Source: JBFELU01 sp041551965 (GTDB taxonomy: Bacteria > Actinomycetota > Acidimicrobiia > Spongiisociales > UBA11373). Taken from it: DNA of 36,343 bases. The notes under the pieces were generated by a model. That model ran no database searches and had not been told where the DNA came from. It was given only the letters and a program-made list of their open reading frames with translations. The stretch covers positions 1 to 36,343 of the forward strand of contig JBFELU010000020.1 of NCBI GenBank assembly GCA_041551965.1, in the 5' to 3' direction. Positions 17,888-25,439 of the stretch are shown in pieces; within the stretch, counting starts at the first letter, position 1, and each line of letters starts with the position of its first letter. A program made the position numbers and the translations under genes.

Positions 17888-19150
17888 ATGCGCAACGTGG
17901 TGACGGCAATCCTGGGGGGCGGCCAGGGAACCAGGCTCTGGCCGCTGACTCGCGACCGGGCCAAGCCGGCGGTGCCGGTCGCCGGCAAATTCCGCCTGAT
18001 CGACATCCCCATCAGCAACAGCCTGCATGCCGGGATCGACCAGATCTTCGTGCTCACCCAGTTCAACAGCGCCTCACTGCACCGCCACATCGCCCAGACC
18101 TACCGGTTCGATGCTTTCACCGAGGGGTTTGTGAACATCCTGGCGGCCGAGCAGACGCTGGGAAACCGCGACTGGTACCAGGGCACCGCCGATGCGGTGA
18201 GGCAGACCCTGAGCCGCCTCACCGCCGACGATCCGTCGGAGATCGTGATCCTGTCGGGGGATCAGCTGTACCTCTTGGACATCGCCCGGTTCGTCGCCGA
18301 GCATCGCGACAACGATGCCGATCTCACCGTCGCCGTGTCGCCGGTGAGCGCGGCCGAGGCACGAGCCCTGGGCATCCTCCGTCTCGATCGCAGTCGCCGG
18401 CTCGTCGACTTCGTCGAGAAGCCCTCCGACCCCGAGGTCATCGAGGAGTTCACCCTCGATGCCGAGACGGTGGCCAACACCGGCGTGGCGGCCGATCCAG
18501 GGTCGCTCCCGGCCAGCACCGGCATCTACGTCTTCCGCACCGAGGCGCTCGTTCGACTCCTCCGGGACTACGAGGGCGACGACTTCGGTCGCGATCTGAT
18601 TCCCCAGGCGGTGCGGGATCTCCGGGTCTTCGGTTACGTCCACCCCGGGTACTGGCGGGACATCGGGACCATCGGGTCGTACCACGAGGCCAGTCTCGAA
18701 CTGACCCACCGGCTGCCCGCGTTCAACCTCTACGACCCGGATTTCCCGATCTTCACCCACCCTCGGTTCTTGCCGGGATCGAAGGTCACCGAGTGCACGA
18801 TCCACGAGTCGATCCTGTCGGACGGCAGTATCCTCCACGCCTCCGAGATCACCAGCTCGATCATCGGCGTGCGGGCGGTGGTACGGCGCGACACCGTGAT
18901 CCAGCGATCGGTGGTGCTGGGAGCGACCCACTACGAAACGGATGCTCCGGATGGTGTGCCGGGGCTCGGGATCGGAGAGGGGTGCCACATTCGCAACGCC
19001 ATCATCGACTTCAACGCCCGGATCGGTGACGGCTGCCGTCTGCTCAACGCCGAGGGTCTCGAGCACGCCGACGGGGAGGGCTGGCACATCCGGGACGGAG
19101 TCATCGTCGTGCCCGGGAGTGCGGTTCTTCCTGCGGGGACGGTGGTGTGA
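17888..19150 (+). CDS. glgC: Glucose-1-phosphate adenylyltransferase (ADP-glucose pyrophosphorylase)
   Basis: This 420-residue enzyme makes ADP-glucose from glucose-1-phosphate and ATP, the committed step of bacterial glycogen synthesis. The nucleotide-binding start AILGGGQGTRLWPLT is followed by KPAVPVAGKFRLIDIPISN, WYQGTADAVRQ, the metal-binding SGDQLYLLD, VEKPSDP and a C-terminal left-handed beta-helix of hexapeptide repeats. The layout is that of GlgC. The ATG follows GAGGAGGAG. The stop overlaps glgA as GTGA. Confidence 0.94.
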   Translation: MRNVVTAILGGGQGTRLWPLTRDRAKPAVPVAGKFRLIDIPISNSLHAGIDQIFVLTQFNSASLHRHIAQTYRFDAFTEGFVNILAAEQTLGNRDWYQGTADAVRQTLSRLTADDPSEIVILSGDQLYLLDIARFVAEHRDNDADLTVAVSPVSAAEARALGILRLDRSRRLVDFVEKPSDPEVIEEFTLDAETVANTGVAADPGSLPASTGIYVFRTEALVRLLRDYEGDDFGRDLIPQAVRDLRVFGYVHPGYWRDIGTIGSYHEASLELTHRLPAFNLYDPDFPIFTHPRFLPGSKVTECTIHESILSDGSILHASEITSSIIGVRAVVRRDTVIQRSVVLGATHYETDAPDGVPGLGIGEGCHIRNAIIDFNARIGDGCRLLNAEGLEHADGEGWHIRDGVIVVPGSAVLPAGTVV

Positions 19151-20547
19151 GGGTCGGCTTCCTCACGGCCGAGATGGCGCCGCTGGCCCACGTGGGCGGT
19201 CTGGGCGATGTCTCCCGCTGGCTCCCGGAGACCCTCGCCGCCGGAGGGGACGACGTGATGGTGTTCCTCCCTCACTACGACATGATCGACGGGGCCCGAC
19301 CGGTTGGGAACGTCGAGGTGCCGCCGTTCGGATCGGTCACCCTCGCCCTGGTGGGCGCCCCCGCAACCAACCGACCGACCGTGTGCTTGGTCGGCCATGA
19401 GGCCTTCCGGGGTGAGGAGGTGTACCGGGCGGGGCCGGACGAACACCTGCGCTATGCGCTGTTCACCGCGGCCGTTCCGGCCGCCTGTCGCAGGTTCGAT
19501 TGGATCCCGGCCGTGTTTCACGCCAACGACTGGCACACGGCGCTGCTCCCGGTGCTCGCCGCCGCAGCCGGGCCGCCCTGGGATCGGGTGCCGGTGGTGC
19601 TGACCATCCACAACCTGGCCTTCCAAGGGGTCTTTCCGGGCGCCGATCTGGAGAGGATGGGGCTCGACGGGTCGATTGCCGAGGGCGACCGGGTCAATGC
19701 GCTGGCGACCGGGATCCGGACTGCGGCGCTGGTCACCACCGTCAGCCCCACCTATGCGGCCGAGATCACGACGCCGGAGCGGGGCGAGGGTCTCCATCGC
19801 CGGCTCGCCGACCGTGCCGACGATCTCGTGGGGATCCTCAACGGGATCGGACCGGATTGGGACCCGGCCACCGACGAGCATTTGCCGCACCGCTACGACA
19901 CCCCGGAGGGGAAGGCTCCGAACCGGGCCGCCCTCCGGGAGCGGTTCGCCATGGAAGACGGCGACGTCCCGGTACTGGGTGTGGTTTCCCGCCTCACCGC
20001 GCAGAAGGGATTCGGCCTCCTGGCGCCGGTGCTCCGGCCCCTGCTGGAGCGCGGTGAGGTCCGACTGGCTGCAGTGGGCACCGGGGACCCCGCCATGGAG
20101 GAGGTACTGGGTGATCTGGCGGGTCGGTTCCCCGGTCGGGTCGGCTTTCACCGCGGCTTCGACACCGCGCTCGGCCATCTGATCGAGGCGGGGTCGGATC
20201 TGTTCCTGATGCCGTCGCAGTTCGAGCCCTGCGGGCTCAACCAGATGTACAGCATGCGCTACGGGACCCCGCCGGTGGTTCGCCGCACCGGGGGGCTGGC
20301 CGACACCGTGGAGCAATGGGACCCCGAGCGTCGCACCGGCACCGGGTTCCTGTTCGACGACTTCGCCTCCGACGCCCTGGCGGCCGCGCTCGACGACGCC
20401 CTCGCGGCATACGGGGATCGGGACGGCTGGCGGACCCTCATGGCCAACGGGATGGCGAGGGACTTCTCCTGGGAGGTCCGGGCCGCCGAATACCGCGCCG
20501 TCTACGGACGGGCGATGGCGATGCGGCCCGGGGGCCAGGGCCGATAG
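19147..20547 (+). CDS. glgA: Glycogen synthase (GT5 family)
   Basis: A 466-residue GT-B glycosyltransferase that extends alpha-1,4-glucan from ADP-glucose. It shows the N-terminal domain (VGFLTAEMAPLAHVGGLGDV, HANDWHTALLP, TIHNLAFQGVFP), SRLTAQKG with the Arg and Lys that bind the diphosphate, and the acceptor-side motif PSQFEPCGLNQMYSMRYGT. The KxGGL motif that contacts ADP-glucose reads HVGGL, so the usual Lys (K15 in E. coli) is His15. It is translationally coupled to glgC by GTGA. Its last 46 bases overlap the convergent sodX gene. Confidence 0.92.
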   Translation: MRVGFLTAEMAPLAHVGGLGDVSRWLPETLAAGGDDVMVFLPHYDMIDGARPVGNVEVPPFGSVTLALVGAPATNRPTVCLVGHEAFRGEEVYRAGPDEHLRYALFTAAVPAACRRFDWIPAVFHANDWHTALLPVLAAAAGPPWDRVPVVLTIHNLAFQGVFPGADLERMGLDGSIAEGDRVNALATGIRTAALVTTVSPTYAAEITTPERGEGLHRRLADRADDLVGILNGIGPDWDPATDEHLPHRYDTPEGKAPNRAALRERFAMEDGDVPVLGVVSRLTAQKGFGLLAPVLRPLLERGEVRLAAVGTGDPAMEEVLGDLAGRFPGRVGFHRGFDTALGHLIEAGSDLFLMPSQFEPCGLNQMYSMRYGTPPVVRRTGGLADTVEQWDPERRTGTGFLFDDFASDALAAALDDALAAYGDRDGWRTLMANGMARDFSWEVRAAEYRAVYGRAMAMRPGGQGR

Positions 20548-20921
20548 CGGGCCACGATCCGGGCCCGGACGCTTCCGGCCTCGAAGGGACCCAGGGCGCG
20601 GCTGTCGACGCTGCCTGCGGCCGGATTGTCGCCGAGCAGCCACAGGGTCCCCGGCGCCAGCGGTTCTTTCGATCCCGGGATCGCGTCTCCTCCCACGGCC
20701 GCAACTCGCTTGACGATGTCGATCTCGGCCGACGGGTGGGGCACCACGACCACATCGCCTCGCCCGATCGCGCGGGGGCGACGTACTCCGATCACCCAGT
20801 CACCGGGATGGAGCGCCGGGATCATGCTCGCCTCGCTGATCTCGTAGCGGACCAGCCGACCGAGGAACAGGGCGGCGGCGACCGCGCCGGCTGCTCCCAG
20901 GTGTCGTCGGGCGCTTCGCAT
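20502..20921 (-). CDS. sodX: S26-family signal peptidase, probable nickel-SOD maturation protease
   Basis: A 139-residue type I signal peptidase-like protein. It has one N-terminal membrane helix (about 8-22), the nucleophile S32 in SEASMIPALHPGD, the general-base Lys71 in DIVKRVAAVGGD, and the late box LLGDNPAAGSVDSRALGPF. The small size and divergent position next to sodN fit the dedicated protease that trims NiSOD to expose its N-terminal His. The ATG directly follows GGGAGG. The tail overlaps glgA by 46 bases in the opposite direction. Confidence 0.85.
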   Translation of the reverse strand: MRSARRHLGAAGAVAAALFLGRLVRYEISEASMIPALHPGDWVIGVRRPRAIGRGDVVVVPHPSAEIDIVKRVAAVGGDAIPGSKEPLAPGTLWLLGDNPAAGSVDSRALGPFEAGSVRARIVARYRPWPPGRIAIARP

Positions 20922-20947
20922 CCTCCCTCCCGGCGGGGAACCAGCCG

Positions 20948-20957
20948 AGTGTAGGGT
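20948..20957. promoter_or_regulatory. Overlapping divergent -10 elements of sodX and sodN
   Basis: The minus-strand TACACT (plus 20948-20953) for sodX and the plus-strand TAGGGT (20952-20957) for sodN share bases, so the two promoters should compete or be co-controlled. Each is followed by a 20-26 base leader with a ribosome binding site. Confidence 0.4.
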
Positions 20958-20961
20958 GAGG

Positions 20962-20972
20962 GGGTTGAACCC
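20962..20972. promoter_or_regulatory. 11-base palindrome GGGTTGAACCC, possible operator of sodN
   Basis: The palindrome is perfect around a central G and lies at the predicted sodN transcription start, just before AGGAGG (20975-20980). It could be an operator or a short hairpin. It does not match the TTGC-n-GCAA Nur box that I know for nickel regulation. Confidence 0.3.
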
Positions 20973-20984
20973 TCAGGAGGATCG

Positions 20985-21374
20985 ATGAACCTGTTGAAGC
21001 CGAGGAAGGTGGCTCACGCCCACTGCGACCTCATGTGCGGCGTGTACGACCCGGCCCAGGCCCGGATCGAGGCGGAGTCGGTGAAGGCGATCGCCGAGAA
21101 GTACGAGGCCTCAGACGATGACGTCTTCCGGCAGCGCTGCGTGATCCTCAAGGAACAGCGCGCCGAGATGGTCAAGCGTCACCTTTGGGTGCTGTGGACC
21201 GACTACTTCAAGCCGCCTCACCTCGAACAGTTCCCGAACCTGCACGACCTGTTCTGGCGTGCGACCAAGAAGGCCGGTGACGCCAAGAAGTCGATGGATC
21301 CCGCAGTCGGTCAAGAGCTGCTGGAGCTGATCGACGAGATCGCCGACATCTTCTGGAAGACGAAGCAGGGCTAG
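20985..21374 (+). CDS. sodN: Nickel superoxide dismutase
   Basis: A 129-residue NiSOD that converts superoxide to O2 and H2O2. The nickel hook should be the N-terminus after removal of a 12-residue propeptide: H13-C14-D15-L16-M17-C18-G19-V20-Y21. His13 amine and imidazole plus Cys14 and Cys18 are the metal ligands. The usual HCDLPCG has Met instead of Pro at position 5 of the mature chain. The rest is the four-helix bundle, with AESVKAIAEKY and HLWVLWTDYFKPPHLEQFP. The ATG has AGGAGG 4 bases upstream. Confidence 0.95.
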   Translation: MNLLKPRKVAHAHCDLMCGVYDPAQARIEAESVKAIAEKYEASDDDVFRQRCVILKEQRAEMVKRHLWVLWTDYFKPPHLEQFPNLHDLFWRATKKAGDAKKSMDPAVGQELLELIDEIADIFWKTKQG

Positions 21375-21445
21375 CCGCGAAGGCTGCGCTGGTCGGCGCG
21401 GTGCCCTGAGAGTAGGGCTAGCCGTACGGGCGGAGTTCGGGCTAT

Positions 21446-21479
21446 CGAAGGGGGCGCTTCTCTGGAAGCGCCCCCTTCG
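21446..21479. terminator. Strong bidirectional hairpin between sodN and the DUF2269 gene
   Basis: A perfect 15-base-pair inverted repeat, CGAAGGGGGCGCTTC, then a TCTG loop, then its complement. It lies between two convergent stop codons (21374 and 21493). No long T tract follows, but the stem is long and GC-rich, as expected of a terminator in this kind of genome. Confidence 0.8.
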
Positions 21480-21492
21480 TGCACGGCGCGGC

Positions 21493-21945
21493 TCAGGCCC
21501 CCGGTTTGGCCACCATCAGGTAGACGACGACGAGGGCCGCGGTCGTGTCGAAGTGGGCGACCCGGAGGATGCGGTGGCCGCCGGCGCGGAGCCCCTCCCA
21601 GTCCCCTCTCTCACCGAGGGCGATCATTGCCTTCGCCTGTGGGGCGAAGAACAGGGGCCCCATCAGGAACAAGACCCCGGTGATGACGAGTGCCAGCCAG
21701 ACCCAGGTGTCGCCGAACGAGATGTAGGAGCGGTCGGCGACCGCCCAGATCCCGAACCCGAGCACCAGTGCCGAGCTTCCGGCGAACACCCGGCCGATCA
21801 CGTCGGCATCGTGGGCCAGAGGAAGCAGGGCATCGTCGCCTCGCCGCAACGCCCGATGGGCGATGATCTCGAACACGATGGCACCGCCGACCCAGACGAT
21901 GGCGGCCACGACGTGGATGAGCTTGACGAACTCCTCGAGACTCAT
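21493..21945 (-). CDS. DUF2269-like integral membrane protein
   Basis: A 150-residue protein with four predicted membrane helices (about 7-27, 53-70, 79-100 and 130-146). It begins SLEEFVKLIHVVAAIVWVGG, with an H-x8-G pattern common to DUF2269 and CopD-type membrane proteins. Function unknown. A minus-strand GGAGGGGAA precedes the ATG. It stands alone between the sodN terminator and the M23 peptidase. Confidence 0.7.
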   Translation of the reverse strand: MSLEEFVKLIHVVAAIVWVGGAIVFEIIAHRALRRGDDALLPLAHDADVIGRVFAGSSALVLGFGIWAVADRSYISFGDTWVWLALVITGVLFLMGPLFFAPQAKAMIALGERGDWEGLRAGGHRILRVAHFDTTAALVVVYLMVAKPGA

Positions 21946-22003
21946 TTCCCCTCCATGAGCGTTCGCCGGGACCTTACCGGGTCAACCCCGGGATCGTCGG
22001 GCG

Positions 22004-23149
22004 TCAGTCACAGATGGCGGCGGCGTCGATCTCGAGGAACTCCGCCAGGATGTTCCTGGTCCTGGGGCCGACCTTGCCGTCGGATCTGATGCCCTGGTCG
22101 TCCTGGAACTCGGTCACCGCCGTCGAGGTGAGGTCGCCGTAGGAGCCGTCCGGAGTGCCGGGGTCGTACCCGGCGATGTCGAGGAGATGCTGGATCTGCT
22201 CCACGTCCTCACCGATGGCCCCGGGTCGCAGCACCCGGGCTTCGGGATGGAGGGCGGCGGCGTACTGGATGACCTCCAACACGGCGGCGATCTCGGCCCT
22301 GGTCCCGCTGCCCACGACGCCGTCGTCGGTCAGGCCGTGATCCCGCTGGAATTCCCGCACGGCCTTGCGGGTCGATCTGCCGAACTTGGCATCGATCGGA
22401 CCCACCGGATAGCCCACCTCGGCCAAGAACCTCTGGAGCTGGCGGACCGCCCCTCCCTTGCTTCCCTTGCGGAGCGGCTTCGTGCGGTTGAGCAGCTTGG
22501 TGGCGTCCTCGGGACCCATCGTGTCACAATCCGGCAGGGTCGCGGGCGTGGGAGTCGTGATCGTGATCGGCTCCCCGCTCTCTGCGGCCCGCAATGCCTC
22601 GAAGGCGTTGACGTAGATGCCCTCGGCATCGACCAACTCGAAATGAAGGTGGGGGTTGGTTCCTTCGGCGTTGCCGCTGTCGCCGACCCACCCGATGAGC
22701 TGGCCCGCCTCCACCCGGGTGCCGGGGAGAAGGCCGTCGGCGATCCCCCAGCCCTGCCCGTCGTCGGTGCCCGGCGTGTCGTTGTTCAGGTGGATGTACT
22801 TGCTGGCCCAGCCATCGTCGTGGTCGATCTGCAGGGTGCAGCATCGGCTAGGGCGGAGATCGTTGGGATTGCTGGACCAGTTGATGTAGCGGATGGTGCC
22901 CGAGGCGGCGGCCACCACCGGGACCATCTTGTCGGCCATGATGTCCTGGGCGTGGTGGATGCCGTCGGCCCTCCCCGCCCAGAACGAATCGAAGAAGTAG
23001 TTCTCGCCCTGGACGGGAAAGACGAGGGGATAATCGACCATCTCGCCGAAAGCATGGCGCGACCCGCTGATCTGCGGGTGCGCTGCTGCCTGCGGGGCGG
23101 CCGCCGCCACCAGGAGCAAGGCGATCGCGAGTGATTTCAAATGTGTCAT
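22004..23149 (-). CDS. Secreted M23 peptidase with two peptidoglycan-binding domains
   Basis: A 381-residue exported protein. The signal peptide (1-23) ends AAA-HPQ. The M23/LytM-type zinc domain has H65-x3-D69 (HHAQD), H120 (KYIHLN) and the HLH motif at 167-169 (NPHLHFEL). Two PG_binding_1 domains follow at about 236-297 and 318-375, each with the QLQ/QIQ, GYDPG/GYPVG and AVxEFQ pattern. It probably cleaves cross-bridges in the cell wall or is a regulator of wall turnover. It lies 50 bases downstream of murJ on the same strand, which fits a cell-wall role. Confidence 0.87.
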   Translation of the reverse strand: MTHLKSLAIALLLVAAAAPQAAAHPQISGSRHAFGEMVDYPLVFPVQGENYFFDSFWAGRADGIHHAQDIMADKMVPVVAAASGTIRYINWSSNPNDLRPSRCCTLQIDHDDGWASKYIHLNNDTPGTDDGQGWGIADGLLPGTRVEAGQLIGWVGDSGNAEGTNPHLHFELVDAEGIYVNAFEALRAAESGEPITITTPTPATLPDCDTMGPEDATKLLNRTKPLRKGSKGGAVRQLQRFLAEVGYPVGPIDAKFGRSTRKAVREFQRDHGLTDDGVVGSGTRAEIAAVLEVIQYAAALHPEARVLRPGAIGEDVEQIQHLLDIAGYDPGTPDGSYGDLTSTAVTEFQDDQGIRSDGKVGPRTRNILAEFLEIDAAAICD

Positions 23150-23199
23150 TGGGTCTCGCAAGGGTCTAATGACAGTAGCGGCATCTTGGCGCTTTGGAT

Positions 23200-24741
23200 T
23201 TAGCGCATTTCTCGGCGGGCGGAGACGGCGGCCAGGGCCGCCAGCACCGCCGATCCCAGGGCGACGGCGGAGAGACTGGCCGCAAATCCCTGCTGGTCGA
23301 AGCGGTCGAGGAGCCACTCTGCCGCCGCCCAGGCGGCCGCACCCGCCCCGGCGGCAATCGGAAGAGTGCGCAGCGACACGGCGCCGACGATGCGGCCCTC
23401 GGTCCATCCCGTGCGGCGATACCAGATCACCGCCAGCGCGACGGTGTACATGAGGATCGCCAGGCTGCTCGCCAGCGCCAGCCCGTCGACTCCCAGCGCA
23501 TCGTGCAGTCCCCAGTACAGACCGACGGCGGCGGCGGTGGCCAGGGTGCCGACGACGACGGGAGCCCACATCTCTTCGCGGGCGTAGAACCCCCGGGCCA
23601 GTATCTGCTGCACCCCCCACAACGGCACGCCGATCGCGAAGAACACCACCGTGCCGGCGGTCGCCGCGGTGTCGGCTGCATCCCATGATCCCCGCTCGTA
23701 GAGAAGACGAACGATCGGGACCGACATCGCCATGAGCGCCGCCGAAGCGGCCAGGCTCAGCACGACCACGTAGGTGAGGGCACGGGTGACGGCTGCGGCC
23801 ATCTCGCGGTGTTTGCCCTCGGCCACCAGGCGGGCGAGGAAGGGATAGGTGGCGACCCCGGCCGCCTGGGCGATGACCCCCACCGGCACGAGCATGGTCT
23901 GGCGGCCGAAGGTGAGCCACGACACCCCGCCGTCGCTCACCAGCGAGCCGAACGTCCTCCCGAGTTGCTCGTCGAGGACCACCAGGGACTGGCCCAGCAT
24001 CAGGGGAATCGCCAGGGCGAAGTAGCGCCGTACCGCCGGGTGGCGGCGGAGCGAACCGCCGGGGAACCGGAGGCCGGCCCGGTAGGCGCCCCACGCCTGA
24101 AGGGCAAAGATCCCCAGGACGGCCCCGACCAGCGCCCCCCAGGCGAACCCGTCGGGCGAGGGATCGTCGCGACCCAGACCGCCGGCCAGGCCGCCGAGGA
24201 TGATGGCGATGTTGTAGACCAGCGGGCCCAGGGTGGGGATGACGAAGCGCTCTCGGGCGAACTGGACCGCGGTGAGAAGCTGGCCGAGCACGAAGAACAC
24301 CTGGGCGGGCAGCACGATGCGGGTCAGCCGGGCGGCATTGGCGACCTGCTGGTCGGTGAAGCCGGGCTCTATGGCCCGCAGGATCGGCTCGACCAACGGC
24401 ATGGCAATGACCACGAGGGCGGTGATGCCGATCGCCAGGGGACGGGCGACCGCCCAGAATGCTCGCCATGCGTCCTCGTCGTCGCCGTTCGTGAACCGAC
24501 GCGTCAGGATCGGGATGAGCGTGATCGCCATGTAGGCGCCGGCGAGCAGGTAGTTGAGGAAATCGGGGATGAGGAAGGCGACGAAGTACTCGTCGCCGGT
24601 GGCACCGGCTCCGAGCAGCCAGGCAAAGATGACCTGACGTACCAGGCCGAGCATCCGCGACAGCAGCACACCGCCGGCGACGATCAGCGCCGCGATCCCC
24701 ATCCGCCGGTAGAGGCCCAGACCGGTGCCCTGTTCGCTCAC
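23200..24741 (-). CDS. murJ: Lipid II flippase MurJ/MviN
   Basis: A 513-residue polytopic membrane protein of the MOP exporter superfamily with about 13-14 hydrophobic segments. It begins with the characteristic ALIVAGGVLLSRMLGLVRQVI, followed by GATGDEYFVAFLIPDFLNYLLAGAYM, ALTYVVVLSLAASAALM and ARGFYAREEMWAPVVVG, the hallmarks of MurJ. It would flip lipid-linked peptidoglycan precursor to the outside. The long cytoplasmic extension with a pseudokinase seen in mycobacterial MviN is absent. The GTG start is 6 bases after a TANNNT element. Confidence 0.92.
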   Translation of the reverse strand: MSEQGTGLGLYRRMGIAALIVAGGVLLSRMLGLVRQVIFAWLLGAGATGDEYFVAFLIPDFLNYLLAGAYMAITLIPILTRRFTNGDDEDAWRAFWAVARPLAIGITALVVIAMPLVEPILRAIEPGFTDQQVANAARLTRIVLPAQVFFVLGQLLTAVQFARERFVIPTLGPLVYNIAIILGGLAGGLGRDDPSPDGFAWGALVGAVLGIFALQAWGAYRAGLRFPGGSLRRHPAVRRYFALAIPLMLGQSLVVLDEQLGRTFGSLVSDGGVSWLTFGRQTMLVPVGVIAQAAGVATYPFLARLVAEGKHREMAAAVTRALTYVVVLSLAASAALMAMSVPIVRLLYERGSWDAADTAATAGTVVFFAIGVPLWGVQQILARGFYAREEMWAPVVVGTLATAAAVGLYWGLHDALGVDGLALASSLAILMYTVALAVIWYRRTGWTEGRIVGAVSLRTLPIAAGAGAAAWAAAEWLLDRFDQQGFAASLSAVALGSAVLAALAAVSARREMR

Positions 24742-24747
24742 AGCGGC

Positions 24748-24753
24748 AACTTA
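24748..24753 (-). promoter_or_regulatory. -10 element TAAGTT, leaderless-type, for murJ
   Basis: On the minus strand TAAGTT ends 6 bases before the murJ GTG at 24741. There is no ribosome binding site between. It starts right after the upstream gene's terminator. Confidence 0.45.
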
Positions 24754-24756
24754 CCC

Positions 24757-24794
24757 GCAAAAGGAGACGGCCCTCGGGAACGGGGGCCGTCTCC
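24757..24794 (-). terminator. Rho-independent terminator of the BON-LysM gene
   Basis: Read on the minus strand, GGAGACGGCCC, a 10-base loop and GGGCCGTCTCC form an 11-base-pair stem that is directly followed by TTTT. It lies 18 bases after the stop of the BON-LysM gene and just before the murJ promoter. Confidence 0.82.
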
Positions 24795-24812
24795 GGATGG
24801 CGGGCGCGGTGG

Positions 24813-25379
24813 CTATTCGTCGTCGAGCGGCGGGATCCGGAGGACCTGACCGGGGTAGATCAGATCGGGGTTCTTGAGCATCGGTGTGTTCGCCTCGAAG
24901 ATCACCGGGTACTTGGAGCCGTCGCCGTAGTGGTCGTCGGCGATCTTCCACAGGGTGTCGCCGCTCTCGACGGTGTAGAAGAGCGACTCGGCGGCCTCCT
25001 GCGCCGTGGTGGCCTTGGCGGCCTTCTTGCGACGCTTCTCGAGGCGCTTGCGCATCTTCTTGGTCCGTTTGATGGCTGCCTCGCGGCGCTTCTGTACTTC
25101 CGCTCGCTCCTCCTCGGTGAAGCCGACGACCAACTCGTCCTCGACCTCGCCGACACCCTCGGTATTGCCGACCGCGAGGACGGCCTTCTCCTTGTTGTCG
25201 TTGTCGGCGGCCGTCCCGCTGATCGTCGCCTTCGCGTCGGAGTAGGTGATGGTCAGGTCGTCGATGTCGAGTTCGAGGCCCCTGACCTTCTTGACGAGGG
25301 CGGCGGCGACGTCGTGCTCGCTGTCGATGCCGGCCTCACCCAGTTTCTCGCCGAGCTCCTTGATGAACTTGAATGCCAC
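24813..25379 (-). CDS. BON and LysM domain protein
   Basis: A 188-residue protein without a signal peptide. Residues of about 35-88 resemble a BON domain (LTITYSDAKATISGTAAD and VGEVEDELVV). Residues 97-123 form a strongly basic helix (KRTKKMRKRLEKRRKKAAK). Residues 134-182 are a LysM domain with FYTVESGDTLWKIADDHYGD and YPGQVLRIP. The architecture resembles YgaU/Kbp of E. coli, a cytoplasmic K+-binding protein, but with an added basic hinge. The GTG start follows GGAGGAAAC. The final NPDLIYPGQVLRIP is typical of this group. Confidence 0.83.
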   Translation of the reverse strand: MAFKFIKELGEKLGEAGIDSEHDVAAALVKKVRGLELDIDDLTITYSDAKATISGTAADNDNKEKAVLAVGNTEGVGEVEDELVVGFTEEERAEVQKRREAAIKRTKKMRKRLEKRRKKAAKATTAQEAAESLFYTVESGDTLWKIADDHYGDGSKYPVIFEANTPMLKNPDLIYPGQVLRIPPLDDE

Positions 25380-25405
25380 GTTTCCTCCGCGCCTGCTGGC
25401 GGCGA

Positions 25406-25411
25406 AGGGTA
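25406..25411 (-). promoter_or_regulatory. -10 element TACCCT for the BON-LysM gene
   Basis: The minus-strand TACCCT lies 26 bases before the GTG start at 25379, with GGAGG in the leader. It sits in the gap between the ABC permease stop and this gene. Confidence 0.38.
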
Positions 25412-25439
25412 ATGGGTGCGAGCGGCCGTTCGGGTGGGC

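Noticed and set aside
22004..24760. A single open frame joining the M23 peptidase with sequence opposite murJ in another frame
   Set aside because: The upstream half is out of frame with MurJ and has no domain. A clean signal peptide starts at 23149, so the peptidase begins there.
25419..25432. Interrupted palindrome CGAGCGGCCGTTCG between the ABC permease and the BON-LysM gene
   Set aside because: The stem is short and interrupted, and no T tract follows. It is too weak to call a terminator or operator in GC-rich DNA.
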